From Holospora obtusa F1 (lineage in GTDB: Bacteria > Pseudomonadota > Alphaproteobacteria > Holosporales > Holosporaceae), in NCBI RefSeq assembly GCF_000469665.2, contig NZ_AWTR02000059.1, positions 1 to 48,867 of the forward strand: DNA of 48,867 nucleotides, written 5' to 3'. Both the position numbers and the translations under genes were made by a program. Below, piece after piece: positions 8,944-17,722 of the stretch. The notes beneath the pieces are model-generated. The model had not been told where the DNA came from. It saw only the letters and a program-made list of their open reading frames with translations, and searched no databases. How positions within the stretch are numbered: the first letter of the stretch is position 1; every line of letters begins with the position of its first letter.

Positions 8944-9287
8944 TATTTTTCCTCCAAAACAACGCGCACTTGACTAAAAGGCTTTCGAATCTCACCAGAA
9001 TGACTCCTTCCACCTATATGTCTTCTACGCAAAACCATATTTTTTCCAACGCTGATCTCAGAAACATGCAGAGCATCTGGGTTGAGTTGAAAATTATTAA
9101 CCGCATTAGATTTTGCAGAAATCAAAAATTTCTTTACATCTGGAGCAATAGATTTTCTCATTCCATCCAAAATTTTAACAGCATTCTTCAAAGATTTCCC
9201 ACGCAAACAAGAAACAATAACCCCCAATTTCTGTGGGCTTATTCGAATCATACGCCAACATGCGTGAACTTTTTTCTTTTCGTCCAT
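8943..9287 (-). CDS. rplV: 50S ribosomal protein L22
   Basis: Lines the exit tunnel. The start at 9287 (MDEKKKVHACWRMIRISPQK) is supported by an AAGGAG ribosome-binding site 7 nt upstream and gives 114 residues, the family size. A longer in-frame extension would run into rpsS and is rejected. The C-terminal hook region is recognisable: ISVGKNMVLRRRHIGGRSHS, then RKPFSQVRVVLEE. Standard place between rpsS and rpsC. Confidence 0.95.
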   Translation of the reverse strand: MDEKKKVHACWRMIRISPQKLGVIVSCLRGKSLKNAVKILDGMRKSIAPDVKKFLISAKSNAVNNFQLNPDALHVSEISVGKNMVLRRRHIGGRSHSGEIRKPFSQVRVVLEEK

Positions 9288-9297
9288 TTTTTTCTCC

Positions 9298-9573
9298 TTA
9301 ACGTTTTGTCTTTTTATCCCCAGAATGCCCATAAAAAGTTCTTGTAGGAGAAAATTCACCAAGCTTATGCCCAAACATTGCTTCCGTTATCAAAACAGGT
9401 ATAAACTTTCTTCCATTATGAACTGCGAACGTCACACCTATCATTTGAGGTAAAATAGTAGAACGCCTAGACCACGTTTTAATAGGGGTATTTCTTCCAG
9501 ATTTTTTCAAATTTTCAACTTTTTTTATAAGATGCAAGTCCACAAAAGGGCCTTTCCAAACTGACCTAGCCAC
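9298..9573 (-). CDS. rpsS: 30S ribosomal protein S19
   Basis: Forms the S13-S19 head complex near the A site. The 91 residues start [20 protein letters not shown]. The S19 signature is present ([20 protein letters not shown]) and it ends with [20 protein letters not shown]. It begins 14 nt after rplB. Confidence 0.97.
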   Translation of the reverse strand: MARSVWKGPFVDLHLIKKVENLKKSGRNTPIKTWSRRSTILPQMIGVTFAVHNGRKFIPVLITEAMFGHKLGEFSPTRTFYGHSGDKKTKR

Positions 9574-9587
9574 AAATTAACTCCTTT

Positions 9588-10436
9588 TTATTTTTTACGA
9601 CGACTAACAATCATTTTCGACGATCTAGATTTTCTTCTAGATCGCGTACGCAATCCCTTAGAATTTTGACCTTTGGGAGAAACCGGGTGTCTTCCACCAG
9701 AAGTACGACCTTCTCCACCACCTAAAGGATGATCTACAGGGTTCATGGCAACTCCACGAACGTGAGGACGACGCCCTAACCATCTGCTACGTCCAGCTTT
9801 TGCCAAACAAATATTTCGATGATCTGCATTAGAGACAACCCCAATCGTTGCCCAACAATTCTTATGAATTTTTCGTACTTCTCCCGAAGGAAGGCGAACT
9901 AATACGTATTCAAGATCTTTTCCCATAACCTGAGCGTAAGTTCCTGCAGAACGCGCAATTTGCGCACCTTTTCCTATCTTTAGCTCAACATTATATACAA
10001 AAGTTCCAGAAGGAATGCGCGCTAACGGCAAAGAATTACCTTCTCTAATTTCACATCCTTCCCCCGAATAAACTACGTTACCAACTTTCATCCCAGAAGA
10101 AGCCACAATATAACTAAGAGGAGCATTCTTCACTTCGCCACTAGAAAGCAACGCAAGAAAAGCACTTCGATTCGGATCATATTCCAACCTTTCTACACGA
10201 GAAGCAACAACACCTTTTCCACCATGATCCCTATTAAAATCAACAATTCTATACAAAGGTCTAGTTCCCCCCCCACGAGAACGACATGTTACACGACCTT
10301 GAAAATTCCTTCCTCCTGTCCTTTTTTTAAAACAAACCAAAGATTTCTCTGGTCTTCCATGCCAAAGCTCTGAACGATCTAAAGAAATCAACCCTCTACG
10401 CCCTGGAGATGTGGGATTATAATATTTTAAACTCAT
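9588..10436 (-). CDS. rplB: 50S ribosomal protein L2
   Basis: A core peptidyl-transferase-centre protein, 282 residues. It shows [20 protein letters not shown] at the start, [20 protein letters not shown] in the N-terminal domain and the diagnostic C-terminal [20 protein letters not shown] (histidine essential for peptidyl transfer in the family), then a lysine/arginine-rich tail. The order rplW-rplB-rpsS is canonical. Confidence 0.98.
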   Translation of the reverse strand: MSLKYYNPTSPGRRGLISLDRSELWHGRPEKSLVCFKKRTGGRNFQGRVTCRSRGGGTRPLYRIVDFNRDHGGKGVVASRVERLEYDPNRSAFLALLSSGEVKNAPLSYIVASSGMKVGNVVYSGEGCEIREGNSLPLARIPSGTFVYNVELKIGKGAQIARSAGTYAQVMGKDLEYVLVRLPSGEVRKIHKNCWATIGVVSNADHRNICLAKAGRSRWLGRRPHVRGVAMNPVDHPLGGGEGRTSGGRHPVSPKGQNSKGLRTRSRRKSRSSKMIVSRRKK

Positions 10437-10439
10437 AAA

Positions 10440-10781
10440 TTATTCTCCAAAATTAAAGTTCTGATCCAAAGCATACCCATCAGGAAATCGAACAACAGCT
10501 TTTTTATACATAGCTGTTTCTCCTTGACGCCCCTTGAAACGTTTAGATTTTCCTTTTACAAGCAAAGTATTAACAGAAACAACATTAACCCCTAAAACAC
10601 GCTTGAGAACTTCTTTAATCTGAATTTTATTTGCCCAAACAGCTACCTTAAATACACGTTGATTCTTTTTTTGATTTAAAAGAAAAGACTTTTCAGTTAT
10701 AATTTCACAAATTATCACACCTAAAGACTGCGCCTCAGACATTTTTTTTTTTCTATCTCTATTCCAAAAACGATAAATCAT
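10440..10781 (-). CDS. rplW: 50S ribosomal protein L23
   Basis: The exit-tunnel protein that docks trigger factor and SRP. The start at 10781 forms an ATGA overlap with the rplD stop and is preceded by a good GAGGGAAGG site; this gives 113 residues with an extra 13-residue basic leader. An internal ATG at 10742 (MSEAQSLGVIICEIITEKS) would match the usual length but lacks a site. Core motif: ITEKSFLLNQKKNQRVFKVA, then ANKIQIKEVLKRVLGVNVVS and the L23 signature around residues 72-88. Confidence 0.93.
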   Translation of the reverse strand: MIYRFWNRDRKKKMSEAQSLGVIICEIITEKSFLLNQKKNQRVFKVAVWANKIQIKEVLKRVLGVNVVSVNTLLVKGKSKRFKGRQGETAMYKKAVVRFPDGYALDQNFNFGE

Positions 10782-11419
10782 TGCAACCTTCCCTCAATAT
10801 ATGGCAAACTACTTTTAGATATTATCAAAGATTCGTGACGCAAAATATCGTAAACATTTAAGCCATTTTTATGCAAAACATTGCAATTCGGCAAATTGGA
10901 AACCCCACGCTGAATGCTTTCATAAACCGAATCCGATGCAACTATTAATGCGTTCTTAGTTCCGACTTTTTCAAAAAAATGCTGACAATCCTTAGTTTTT
11001 AAAAAAGTTGGAACCGAAGAATCATCAAGGAAAAATAAATTTCCTTGCTCTTTTTTTAAAGAAAGTGCAACTCGAAGACCAAAAGATCGAATCTTTTTAT
11101 TTAAACCATAAGCGTGACTTCGAACAACTGGCCCAAAAATAATCGCACCTCCAACAAATTGAGGAGAACGACGAGACCCCTGACGAGCCTTTCCTGTTCC
11201 TTTTTGGCGATAAGGCTTACGAGTAGTTCCAGAAATTTCACTGATTCCTTTTGTTTTATGATTTCCAGAACGACGCTTTGCAAGCTGCCAAAGAACAACT
11301 CGTGTCAAAATATCTGTACGCAGATCTTGTTGAAAAATATAAGGAACAAGCTCAAGCTCTTCTACTGTTTCCCATTTCCAGTCTAACACCTGACAAAGAC
11401 TTTTTTGATCCATACTCAT
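10778..11419 (-). CDS. rplD: 50S ribosomal protein L4
   Basis: Exit-tunnel protein, and the autoregulator of the S10 operon in enterobacteria. The 213-residue protein has the internal arginine/glycine-rich loop (GTTRKPYRQKGTGKARQGSR followed by RSPQFVGGAIIFGP), which is diagnostic. The C-terminal part ends with the Rossmann-like RHESLIISKSSLPYIEGRL. The ATG overlaps the rplC stop by 4 nt. An ATG two codons further in is an alternative start. Confidence 0.96.
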   Translation of the reverse strand: MSMDQKSLCQVLDWKWETVEELELVPYIFQQDLRTDILTRVVLWQLAKRRSGNHKTKGISEISGTTRKPYRQKGTGKARQGSRRSPQFVGGAIIFGPVVRSHAYGLNKKIRSFGLRVALSLKKEQGNLFFLDDSSVPTFLKTKDCQHFFEKVGTKNALIVASDSVYESIQRGVSNLPNCNVLHKNGLNVYDILRHESLIISKSSLPYIEGRLQ

Positions 11420-12123
11420 ACATTTTCTCCCACAGAAGAAGAGTCTGAAGTGCGCTCTAAGCTCAAGTCAAAAACTCCAGGCCAAATCACCTTATCTGAA
11501 AGAGGAATTTTTATGGAATCCCGAATTTTTATCCAAGACCCATTAGAACCAGGAATTGCCCCAGCGACAACGATTACCCCTTCTTCATCTAAAACATCTA
11601 ATACCTTTAAATTCTGAACCGTAACCGTAGCACAGCCCATGTGACCCGCCATTTTTTTTCCTTTAAACACTTTTCCAGGATCTTTACGATGCCCAGTAGA
11701 ACCATGAGAGCGATGAGAAACCGAAGTTCCATGACTTGCCGGCAACCCTCTAAACCCCCAACGTTTCATCCCTCCAGCAAAACCCTTTCCAACAGAAATT
11801 CCTGTCACATCAACAAATTGGCCAGAAATAAAATGTGAAGCCTTTAAAACAGCTCCCTCTGGCAGCTCACCTTCTTCAGAAACAGAAAATTCACAAAGTT
11901 TTCCAAAAAATGGAACACCATGCTTATTAAAATGCCCCTGAAGTGGCCGAGAAACCTTTTTTTTTACTCCACCACCTATCTGAAGAAAAGTGCGTACACC
12001 TTCTTTTTTACATCGAACAACACAAGAGTCTACTTTCAACAATGTGACAGCTAGTACTCTATTTTTTTCTACAACCCGAGTCATCCCGACTTTTCGGGCC
12101 AACAATCCTACACGCTGCTTCAT
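11416..12123 (-). CDS. rplC: 50S ribosomal protein L3
   Basis: Large-subunit assembly initiator. I place the start at the ATG at 12123 (MKQRVGLLARKVGMTRVVEK); a TTG one codon earlier is less likely. The 235 residues include the L3 signature FAGGMKRWGFRGLPASHGTS, a HRSHGSTGHRKDPGKVFKGK segment, and KMAGHMG, whose glutamine methylation position (Q in GQRxxPG) is altered to H in this reading. It begins 9 nt after the rpsJ stop. Confidence 0.96.
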   Translation of the reverse strand: MKQRVGLLARKVGMTRVVEKNRVLAVTLLKVDSCVVRCKKEGVRTFLQIGGGVKKKVSRPLQGHFNKHGVPFFGKLCEFSVSEEGELPEGAVLKASHFISGQFVDVTGISVGKGFAGGMKRWGFRGLPASHGTSVSHRSHGSTGHRKDPGKVFKGKKMAGHMGCATVTVQNLKVLDVLDEEGVIVVAGAIPGSNGSWIKIRDSIKIPLSDKVIWPGVFDLSLERTSDSSSVGENV

Positions 12124-12132
12124 CAAAAATGC

Positions 12133-12456
12133 TCACCCCGCTTTAATCTGTACATCAACATTTGAACCCAAATCCAAAAGTTTCAACGCCTCTATAACTG
12201 TACTTGAAAACTGCTCAGGAATCTCTAATATCACTAACCTGCAGTAAGAATCAATTTCAAATTGATCTCTTGCTTCTTTGTTAGCAAATGGAGACCTCAA
12301 TACAGTAAACTTTCTCACTCTCTTTGGAAAAGGAATAGGACCGGAAACTTTTGCACCGGAACGAGAAGCAGTCTCAACGATAGAGCTTACCGCACGAGCT
12401 AAAGATGCCGAATCATAACTTCTTAAATACATTGTAATTTTTTGCGAACCCGACAT
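12133..12456 (-). CDS. rpsJ: 30S ribosomal protein S10 (NusE)
   Basis: Ribosomal protein and transcription antitermination factor NusE. The ATG at 12456 is 4 nt after the tuf stop and yields 107 residues; a TTG one codon upstream is an alternative. Motifs: ITMYLRSYDSASLARAVSSI, SGPIPFPKRVRKFTVLRSPF and the S10 signature just after it. The first gene of the S10 operon proper, here continuous with tuf. Confidence 0.96.
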   Translation of the reverse strand: MSGSQKITMYLRSYDSASLARAVSSIVETASRSGAKVSGPIPFPKRVRKFTVLRSPFANKEARDQFEIDSYCRLVILEIPEQFSSTVIEALKLLDLGSNVDVQIKAG

Positions 12457-12460
12457 CAAT

Positions 12461-13648
12461 CTACCCTAATATTTCTGAAATAACACCAGACCCTATAGTC
12501 CTTCCACCTTCTCGAATCGCAAAACGATCCCCTTCTGACATAGCAATAGGAGAAATCAATTCAACAGACAAAGTAACATTATCTCCTGGAACAACCATTT
12601 CACGACCTTCCTCTAATTGAATACTTCCCGTAACATCCGTTGTACGGAAATAAAACTGAGGACGATAATTGCTTAAGAACGGCGTATGCCTTCCCCCTTC
12701 TTCTTTTGTTAAAACATATATCGCGGACTTAAATTTTGTATAAGGCTTAACGCTTCCAGGTTTTGCTAAAACTTGTCCACGCTCAACATCTTCTTTCTTA
12801 ATACCACGCAACAAAACTCCGACGTTGTCCCCCGCAATTCCTTCATCTAAGAGCTTTCGAAACATTTCAACACCTGTAACAATGGATTTTACAGTGTCAC
12901 GCAAACCAATAATTTCGACTTCTTCTCCTACCTTTATTTTTCCGCGCTCTATACGCCCAGTTACCACTGTTCCTCTTCCAGAGATAGAAAACACATCTTC
13001 AACAGAAAGCAAAAAAGGTTTTTGAACATCACGATCAGGTGTGGGAATATACTCATCCACTGCATCTAACAACTCTTTAATACACTGAGAAGATTCAGGA
13101 TTATCTTCCGTCAAACTTTTTGAAGCTGACCCCCTGATAATTGGAGTATTCTCCCCATCAAATCCGTACTGCGTCAAAAGATCCAAAACTTCCATTTCTA
13201 CCAAATCTACAAGTTCCGCGTCTTCCATCAAATCTATTTTATTGATAAAAACAACTATTTTAGGAACTCCAACCTGGCGAGCAAGCAAAATATGCTCCCG
13301 AGTCTGAGGCATAGGACCATCTGTAGCGGAAACGACTAGAATCGCCCCATCCATCTGAGCAGCACCAGTAATCATATTTTTCACATAATCCGCATGCCCC
13401 GGACAATCCACATGAGCGTAATGCCTTTTTTCTGTCTCATATTCTACATGAGCCGCAGAAATCGTAATACCACGAGCGCGTTCTTCAGGAGCAGCATCGA
13501 TTTTATCGTAATCTCTGAACTCTCCTCTCCCATGCTTGCTTGCATATTTCGTAATCGCTGCCGTCAACGTCGTCTTTCCGTGATCAACGTGACCGATTGT
13601 ACCGATATTAACGTGAGGTTTATCACGTTTAAACGTTTCTTTCGACAT
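12461..13648 (-). CDS. tuf: Elongation factor Tu
   Basis: GTPase that delivers aminoacyl-tRNA to the ribosome. The 395-residue protein has G1 GHVDHGKT at 19-26, the RGITI effector segment, G3 DCPGHADY near residue 80, G4 NKID near 135, and domains II and III with [14 protein letters not shown] and the C-terminal GVISEILG. It starts the long minus-strand ribosomal block, with AAGAAGAG about 5 nt upstream of ATG as ribosome-binding site. fusA, usually directly upstream in this group, is absent, so tuf must have its own promoter or be the start of a relocated block. I cannot name a clear promoter in the A/T-rich upstream DNA. Confidence 0.98.
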   Translation of the reverse strand: MSKETFKRDKPHVNIGTIGHVDHGKTTLTAAITKYASKHGRGEFRDYDKIDAAPEERARGITISAAHVEYETEKRHYAHVDCPGHADYVKNMITGAAQMDGAILVVSATDGPMPQTREHILLARQVGVPKIVVFINKIDLMEDAELVDLVEMEVLDLLTQYGFDGENTPIIRGSASKSLTEDNPESSQCIKELLDAVDEYIPTPDRDVQKPFLLSVEDVFSISGRGTVVTGRIERGKIKVGEEVEIIGLRDTVKSIVTGVEMFRKLLDEGIAGDNVGVLLRGIKKEDVERGQVLAKPGSVKPYTKFKSAIYVLTKEEGGRHTPFLSNYRPQFYFRTTDVTGSIQLEEGREMVVPGDNVTLSVELISPIAMSEGDRFAIREGGRTIGSGVISEILG

Positions 13649-13898
13649 AAAACTCTTCTTTTAACCTGCATTTTTATAACATGTACCATATTTCGTCTAA
13701 TACAATCAAGAGGGATTCTTACAAAAAAAGCATTTATTTTCTTAACACAACAAAACCCGACAAAAAAAAAGTTTATTCTATATCTGAAATTCGAATAAAA
13801 ACAGTAATTAATACGTAGGTTTATCATAAAAAAAAGTAGCAATAATATCTTATACACTCATTGCAGGAAATGCAAAAATTAAATTTTTTAAACTCGTT

Positions 13899-13916
13899 AT
13901 TACGATTAATCGTAAT
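13899..13916. promoter_or_regulatory. 18-bp perfect palindrome, operator-like
   Basis: The sequence ATTACGATTAATCGTAAT is identical to its own reverse complement over 18 bp. It lies about 250 bp upstream of tuf and 300 bp upstream of the MFS gene. No run of T follows, so it is not a terminator; a protein-binding site is possible. Function is not known. Confidence 0.45.
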
Positions 13917-14041
13917 TATTTGTTGTTTTTTCAAACATAGTTGACGTATCTTTAAGGCCTTCAATAGTATTTTTTATTTAAAAAAATAAATTTTTATTTT
14001 GTTTTTTTTGTAAATATTAAGTATTTTTGATTTAATCTGAA

Positions 14042-14065
14042 ATTTTATGATCACGATCATAAAAT
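14042..14065. promoter_or_regulatory. Long perfect inverted repeat, operator-like
   Basis: Arms ATTTTATGATC (14042-14052) and GATCATAAAAT (14055-14065) are perfectly complementary around a 2-nt centre (AC). It ends about 75 bp upstream of the -35 element of the MFS gene. Without a T-run on either side it looks more like a dimeric repressor or activator site than a terminator. Confidence 0.5.
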
Positions 14066-14139
14066 GTTTCACTATGTCGTGAATGATCTCTCGGTATTAT
14101 TTTATTTTTAAAAATACAAGAATCTTAACCCAATTTTTT

Positions 14140-14167
14140 TTGATCTTTTAAGATTTTTTCTTATAAT
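14140..14167 (+). promoter_or_regulatory. Sigma-70 promoter of the MFS transporter gene
   Basis: TTGATC (14140-14145), a 16-bp spacer, and a perfect TATAAT (14162-14167). The likely start of transcription near 14174 leaves a 26-nt leader carrying AAGGAG at 14187-14192, which supports the ATG at 14201. Confidence 0.7.
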
Positions 14168-14200
14168 AGGCCTAGCATGTTGTCAAAAGGAGCGTATAAA

Positions 14201-15523
14201 ATGCAAAAAGATCGTATTTATAAATTTCATTTCTATGCGCTGTGGGTTTGGTTATTTACGAGTTTGTTTTACGGATTTCAATTTTTTTTACGCAGCTCTC
14301 CAAACGCATTGGCTCCGCAACTTATGAAAGAATTTAGCATCGATGCACAAACTCTGGGAATATTTTCTTCTGTATATTATTGGACTTATTCCTCTTTACA
14401 GATTCCCGTTGGCATGTTGTTGGATATGTTGGGGCCAAAAAAAGTTTTAAGAATCGGAATGCTTACTTGTATTTTAGGAGCGTTTTTATTTGGTCTTTCT
14501 CAGAATTTTACTATGGCTCTTTTTGCTCGTGCCCTTATTGGAGCAGGAGCAGCCGTATCCTTTATCGGTAGCGTGCGCATGAATACATTATGGTTTCAAC
14601 CGAGTTACCTAGCTTTCATTGTTGGACTTTTGTCAGCTATTGGAAAAATTGGAGGAGCTTGCGCAAACTTAGGTCTTCCTGTAATGATTCGTTGGGTAAA
14701 TCATTACAGCTATCACAATGTGTGGCAAAAAATAGTTTTAGCACTCAGTGGAATAGGATTGATTTTAGCAATATTGGTATGGATGATAGGAAAAAATGGC
14801 CCAAAAGATATCTTTCTTCCTGCAATATCTCACTGGAATTGGGAAAAAATTCGCGAAGAATTTCTGTGTGTTGCCAAGCAAAAATCTATATGGATCCTTG
14901 GATTTTATGGATACGCTTTGTACCTTACGCTTTCTGTTTTTAGTGATACGTTTTCCATCGGGTTTATTGAACGTTGGTTAAAAATTTCTGCTGAACAAGC
15001 TAGTAAATTGGCTGCATTGGTCGCGATAGGATCCAGTTGCGGCGCTCCATTACTTTCTTTTTTATCAGATTTTTTCAAAAAAAGAGTTTTGTTTTTCAGA
15101 TTATGCGCGGTATGCGTTTTAATATTTTCTGGACTTATATTTTTCGGACCTGCTGTATCATTTTGGAATGCAGCTTTTTATCTGTTTATATTTGGTTTTT
15201 TTTCAGGAGGACAAGTTCTTATCTTTGTTACCGGAGCTGAAAGTGGGCCTAGTCGCCTTGCAGGCGTTTCTGTGGGTACAATAAATGCCATTTTAATGTT
15301 AAGCGGAGCGCTTCACAACCCCATTGTAGGATATTTTATTCAATGGAATTGGGATGGAACGTATCAAGACAACCATCCGTTGTACACATTATCTGATTAT
15401 CAAATTGGATGCCTTGCTATTTATGTATTTTTTGTGATAGCATTCTTCTTGAGTTTTTGTTTAAAGGAGTCACATCCCGGAAGAAAACATAAAGCTAAAA
15501 ATAAAGAAATATTATTATCTTAA
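14201..15523 (+). CDS. Major facilitator superfamily transporter
   Basis: An inner-membrane secondary transporter; the substrate cannot be told from sequence. The ATG at 14201 (MQKDRIYKFHFYALWVWLFT) has an AAGGAG site 8 nt upstream; an in-frame ATG at 14177 would include that site and is less likely. The ~440-residue protein shows about 12 hydrophobic segments, the N-half motif FFLRSSPNALAPQLMKEFSI, GMLLDMLGPKKVLRIG (the MFS motif A between helices 2 and 3) and FARALIGAGAAVSFIGSVRM. The 'F.RSS' opening and motif A resemble transporters common in intracellular Rickettsiales, Holosporales and Legionella, often for nutrient uptake from a host. That comparison is from memory. Confidence 0.85.
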   Translation: MQKDRIYKFHFYALWVWLFTSLFYGFQFFLRSSPNALAPQLMKEFSIDAQTLGIFSSVYYWTYSSLQIPVGMLLDMLGPKKVLRIGMLTCILGAFLFGLSQNFTMALFARALIGAGAAVSFIGSVRMNTLWFQPSYLAFIVGLLSAIGKIGGACANLGLPVMIRWVNHYSYHNVWQKIVLALSGIGLILAILVWMIGKNGPKDIFLPAISHWNWEKIREEFLCVAKQKSIWILGFYGYALYLTLSVFSDTFSIGFIERWLKISAEQASKLAALVAIGSSCGAPLLSFLSDFFKKRVLFFRLCAVCVLIFSGLIFFGPAVSFWNAAFYLFIFGFFSGGQVLIFVTGAESGPSRLAGVSVGTINAILMLSGALHNPIVGYFIQWNWDGTYQDNHPLYTLSDYQIGCLAIYVFFVIAFFLSFCLKESHPGRKHKAKNKEILLS

Positions 15524-15538
15524 ACATGGAAAGTTTGT

Positions 15539-15847
15539 ATGATTTGCCCAAAAAAAACTCAGCGTAAAAAAAAATTAGAACACTTAATTCATCAGGAAAT
15601 TGCTCAAGTTTTACACCATGTCGTGTGCACAGAGCAAAGCGAATCTTCAAGAATGACTGTAATGAAAGTGTGTGCTTCAGAAGATTTAAGAAAAGTTAAT
15701 GTTTTTTTGCACACGAATTCTTCAGAAAAATTTAATGCGCTTCGTCAAAAAAGTGGAAAAATTCGTTTTATTCTTGCAAACCGAATAAATATGCGAAAAA
15801 TACCAGAAATTAATTTGTTACCTTGGATTGACGAACAGATTGTTTAA
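15539..15847 (+). CDS. rbfA: Ribosome-binding factor A
   Basis: A KH-fold cold-shock protein that binds the 30S subunit and helps mature the 5' end of 16S rRNA. The 102-residue product is short for the family (about 115-130). It begins MICPKKTQRKKKLEHLIHQE, continues VTVMKV-like TVMKVCASEDLRKVNVFLHT and ends with the tell-tale IRFILANRINMRKIPEINLL (family pattern lr..la..l..r..P.l.F..D). It starts 15 nt after the MFS stop, with GGAAAG just upstream, suggesting co-transcription. A usual partner, infB or truB, is not adjacent. Confidence 0.85.
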   Translation: MICPKKTQRKKKLEHLIHQEIAQVLHHVVCTEQSESSRMTVMKVCASEDLRKVNVFLHTNSSEKFNALRQKSGKIRFILANRINMRKIPEINLLPWIDEQIV

Positions 15848-15866
15848 TCGAATCTTGCGATGATGA

Positions 15867-15915
15867 TTGATGAATAAAGAATTTGAACAGCGTATTCATC
15901 AAGTAACGTTTTTCT
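15867..15915 (+). terminator. Possible terminator after rbfA
   Basis: Perfect 10-bp arms TTGATGAATA (15867-15876) and TATTCATCAA (15893-15902) with a 16-nt loop, followed by GTAACG and five T. It lies 20 nt after the rbfA stop. The loop is large and the stem A/T-rich, so it is weak; a second TATTCATCA plus seven T occurs at about 15980-15995 and could serve instead. Confidence 0.4.
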
Positions 15916-16698
15916 GAAATATGCCCGAAAAATTTCGATTTTAAGAAGAGTACGCTATAGAACTTCTAAATCGAAGAACTATTCATCATTTTTTTACGTT
16001 ATTTTAACGCAAACTTTTGAAACGTTAATTAAATAGAAAGCTTAGTATATTCATTATCAGTTAAGAATGTTTTAACAAGCTTACAATTTCAATTTTTTTT
16101 AAAGAATGTTTTTCGTTTTTTTTATTCGATTTTTGAAAAAGATTGTATCGTCACACGAGAGGGATTTAACTATCTTCATCCGTAATTCATGTTTTTTTAT
16201 ATTTTTAAACACTAAAAATCCATCAATTTTATTATTTTTAAATAAATTCTAATTTTTTGTAAAAATGCCCGAACTTTTAGATTGAACAGACCCATCCAAA
16301 AAAAAATATACCTTCATTTCTTAGTGTTTACACTCATTATCTAGATATTTTATTTAGATATACACCAAATACTCTATTACAGTTTTTGTTACAAACAAAT
16401 ACGATCTGTGAATTGTACTTTTTTAAATGCACAAAAGTATGTTTAATTAGATTCAGCTTTACGATTAAAAAAACTGATATTAAAGTTCAAAAAATCATTA
16501 AAATTACGCAGAAAGTGTAATTAAATATACGCGTTAGACCGATTGATTAAGGAGTGCCTATAAAAATAGACACAATAGATCAAATACAAAAACAGAAACC
16601 TTGATTCATTACCTTATTTTATTATTTTTAAACACCTCTCCTACCCTCTTCTTTTTTTGTATTTTTTATAGGTTAATTTGTGACGATTTATACCTGTT
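15916..16698. other. A/T-rich spacer, no gene seen
   Basis: About 780 bp rich in T tracts. No ORF resembles a protein family and no tRNA fold is visible. An imperfect inverted repeat lies at roughly 15934-15973 (CGATTTTAAGAAG with CTTCTAAATCG). It is probably decayed intergenic DNA between two genes that end facing each other. Confidence 0.6.
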
Positions 16699-17643
16699 TT
16701 ATAAAATAATTTCTTCAGCACTGCTTAAAATTTTAATTCCCGATAACGCTTCTAAGCCACAAGTGGGGACACTCACTCCAGAAGAAATTGCATTTATAAA
16801 AGCTTCACATTGACGCGTTAAAGGTTGCTTTCTGTAATCGTAAGCAATCGCAACAATTTCTTGAGAAGAAAGAAACGGACGCGTTTTCGAAATATCATGC
16901 TTGACAATATACAGCTCTTCTCCATCGGGTCGCGTATCATCAAATACAACACTCCCCTTGATCCCCGTTACCACACACCGTTGTTCTTTAATTGGATAAC
17001 ACCATGAGCTTGTAATTCGCGCTTGAACCCCCGTTTCAAATTTCAATAGCAACATACCTTGATCCCCGCCTTGCACACAAGATTGGACGTATCTCATCAC
17101 TTTAACTGGAAAACTTTGTAGCATTAATGCAAGAACCAACGAAATATCATGAACTGCAAGACTCCATAAAACATCTTTTTCTTCAGGACATACCCTGCCC
17201 CAATTTTGTCTCACGCAGTCAATATACAAAATGTTTCCAATTTCCCCAGAATGAATTAGAAGTAACATTTTTTCAAAAGCACCATGATACCTAACTACGT
17301 GCCCAACTAAAATCTGTAAATTTTTTTCTTGAGCTAATGCAAAAACGTGTTGAGCATCATTCAAAGTTAGGGCCATAGGTTTTTCAATCCACACATGTTT
17401 TCCTGCATTTAAAACGGCAGAAGCCATCTCTACATGCTTACAAGCAGGAACGCTCAACACAACACCTTTAATGTGTTGGTTTGTAAGAATTTCAGAAAAA
17501 GTTAGAATGGGAACGTGAAATTTTTGAGATACTTGAGCGCATCGCGCAGAATCCGCATCACAAATCGCAGATAAAATTTTCATTTCTGATAATGTACGGA
17601 CTATATTCATTCCCCAAAGCCCACATCCAATAATTGCAATCAT
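16699..17643 (-). CDS. Gfo/Idh/MocA-family NAD(P)-dependent oxidoreductase
   Basis: A 314-residue soluble dehydrogenase. The N-terminal Rossmann fold starts at residue 1 (MIAIIGCGLWGMNIVRTLSE; GxGxxG-like GCGLWG), and the diagnostic EKP (HVWIEKPMALTLNDAQ) lies near residue 93. The C-terminal domain with HDISL carries the usual catalytic His/Asp region (LAVHDISLVL). Members oxidise or reduce sugars or inositols. The SWCYPIKEQR..VTG..G..VFDD and GEEL strings resemble UDP-sugar 3-dehydrogenases of surface polysaccharide pathways (WbpB/WlbA type), but no sugar cluster surrounds it, so the substrate is open. It is a single-gene unit. Confidence 0.88.
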   Translation of the reverse strand: MIAIIGCGLWGMNIVRTLSEMKILSAICDADSARCAQVSQKFHVPILTFSEILTNQHIKGVVLSVPACKHVEMASAVLNAGKHVWIEKPMALTLNDAQHVFALAQEKNLQILVGHVVRYHGAFEKMLLLIHSGEIGNILYIDCVRQNWGRVCPEEKDVLWSLAVHDISLVLALMLQSFPVKVMRYVQSCVQGGDQGMLLLKFETGVQARITSSWCYPIKEQRCVVTGIKGSVVFDDTRPDGEELYIVKHDISKTRPFLSSQEIVAIAYDYRKQPLTRQCEAFINAISSGVSVPTCGLEALSGIKILSSAEEIIL

Positions 17644-17693
17644 CGATTATCCACACCTTAGCGATTAAATTCAATTTTTATATAAGAACGCTT

Positions 17694-17722
17694 ATTATAG
17701 CATTTTTACAAAAATTTTGTAA
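17694..17722 (-). promoter_or_regulatory. Promoter of the oxidoreductase gene overlapping a palindrome
   Basis: On the minus strand: TTACAA (17722-17717), 17-bp spacer, perfect TATAAT (17699-17694), about 50 nt before the start codon. A 17-bp palindrome, TTACAAAA-A-TTTTGTAA (17706-17722), covers the -35 element and spacer, a placement that would suit a repressor. Confidence 0.6.

Larger units (their letters stand above)
13649..14139. other. Divergent spacer between tuf and the MFS transporter
   Basis: About 490 bp with no gene. It contains two perfect palindromes (13899-13916 and 14042-14065, listed separately) and long T/A tracts. The two flanking genes are transcribed away from each other, so both of their control regions must lie here. 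Confidence 0.7.

Noticed and set aside
3798-13798. Several open frames of 60-140 codons on the plus strand across the ribosomal block
   Set aside because: They are antisense shadows of ribosomal genes; no motif of their own and all overlap well-supported genes.
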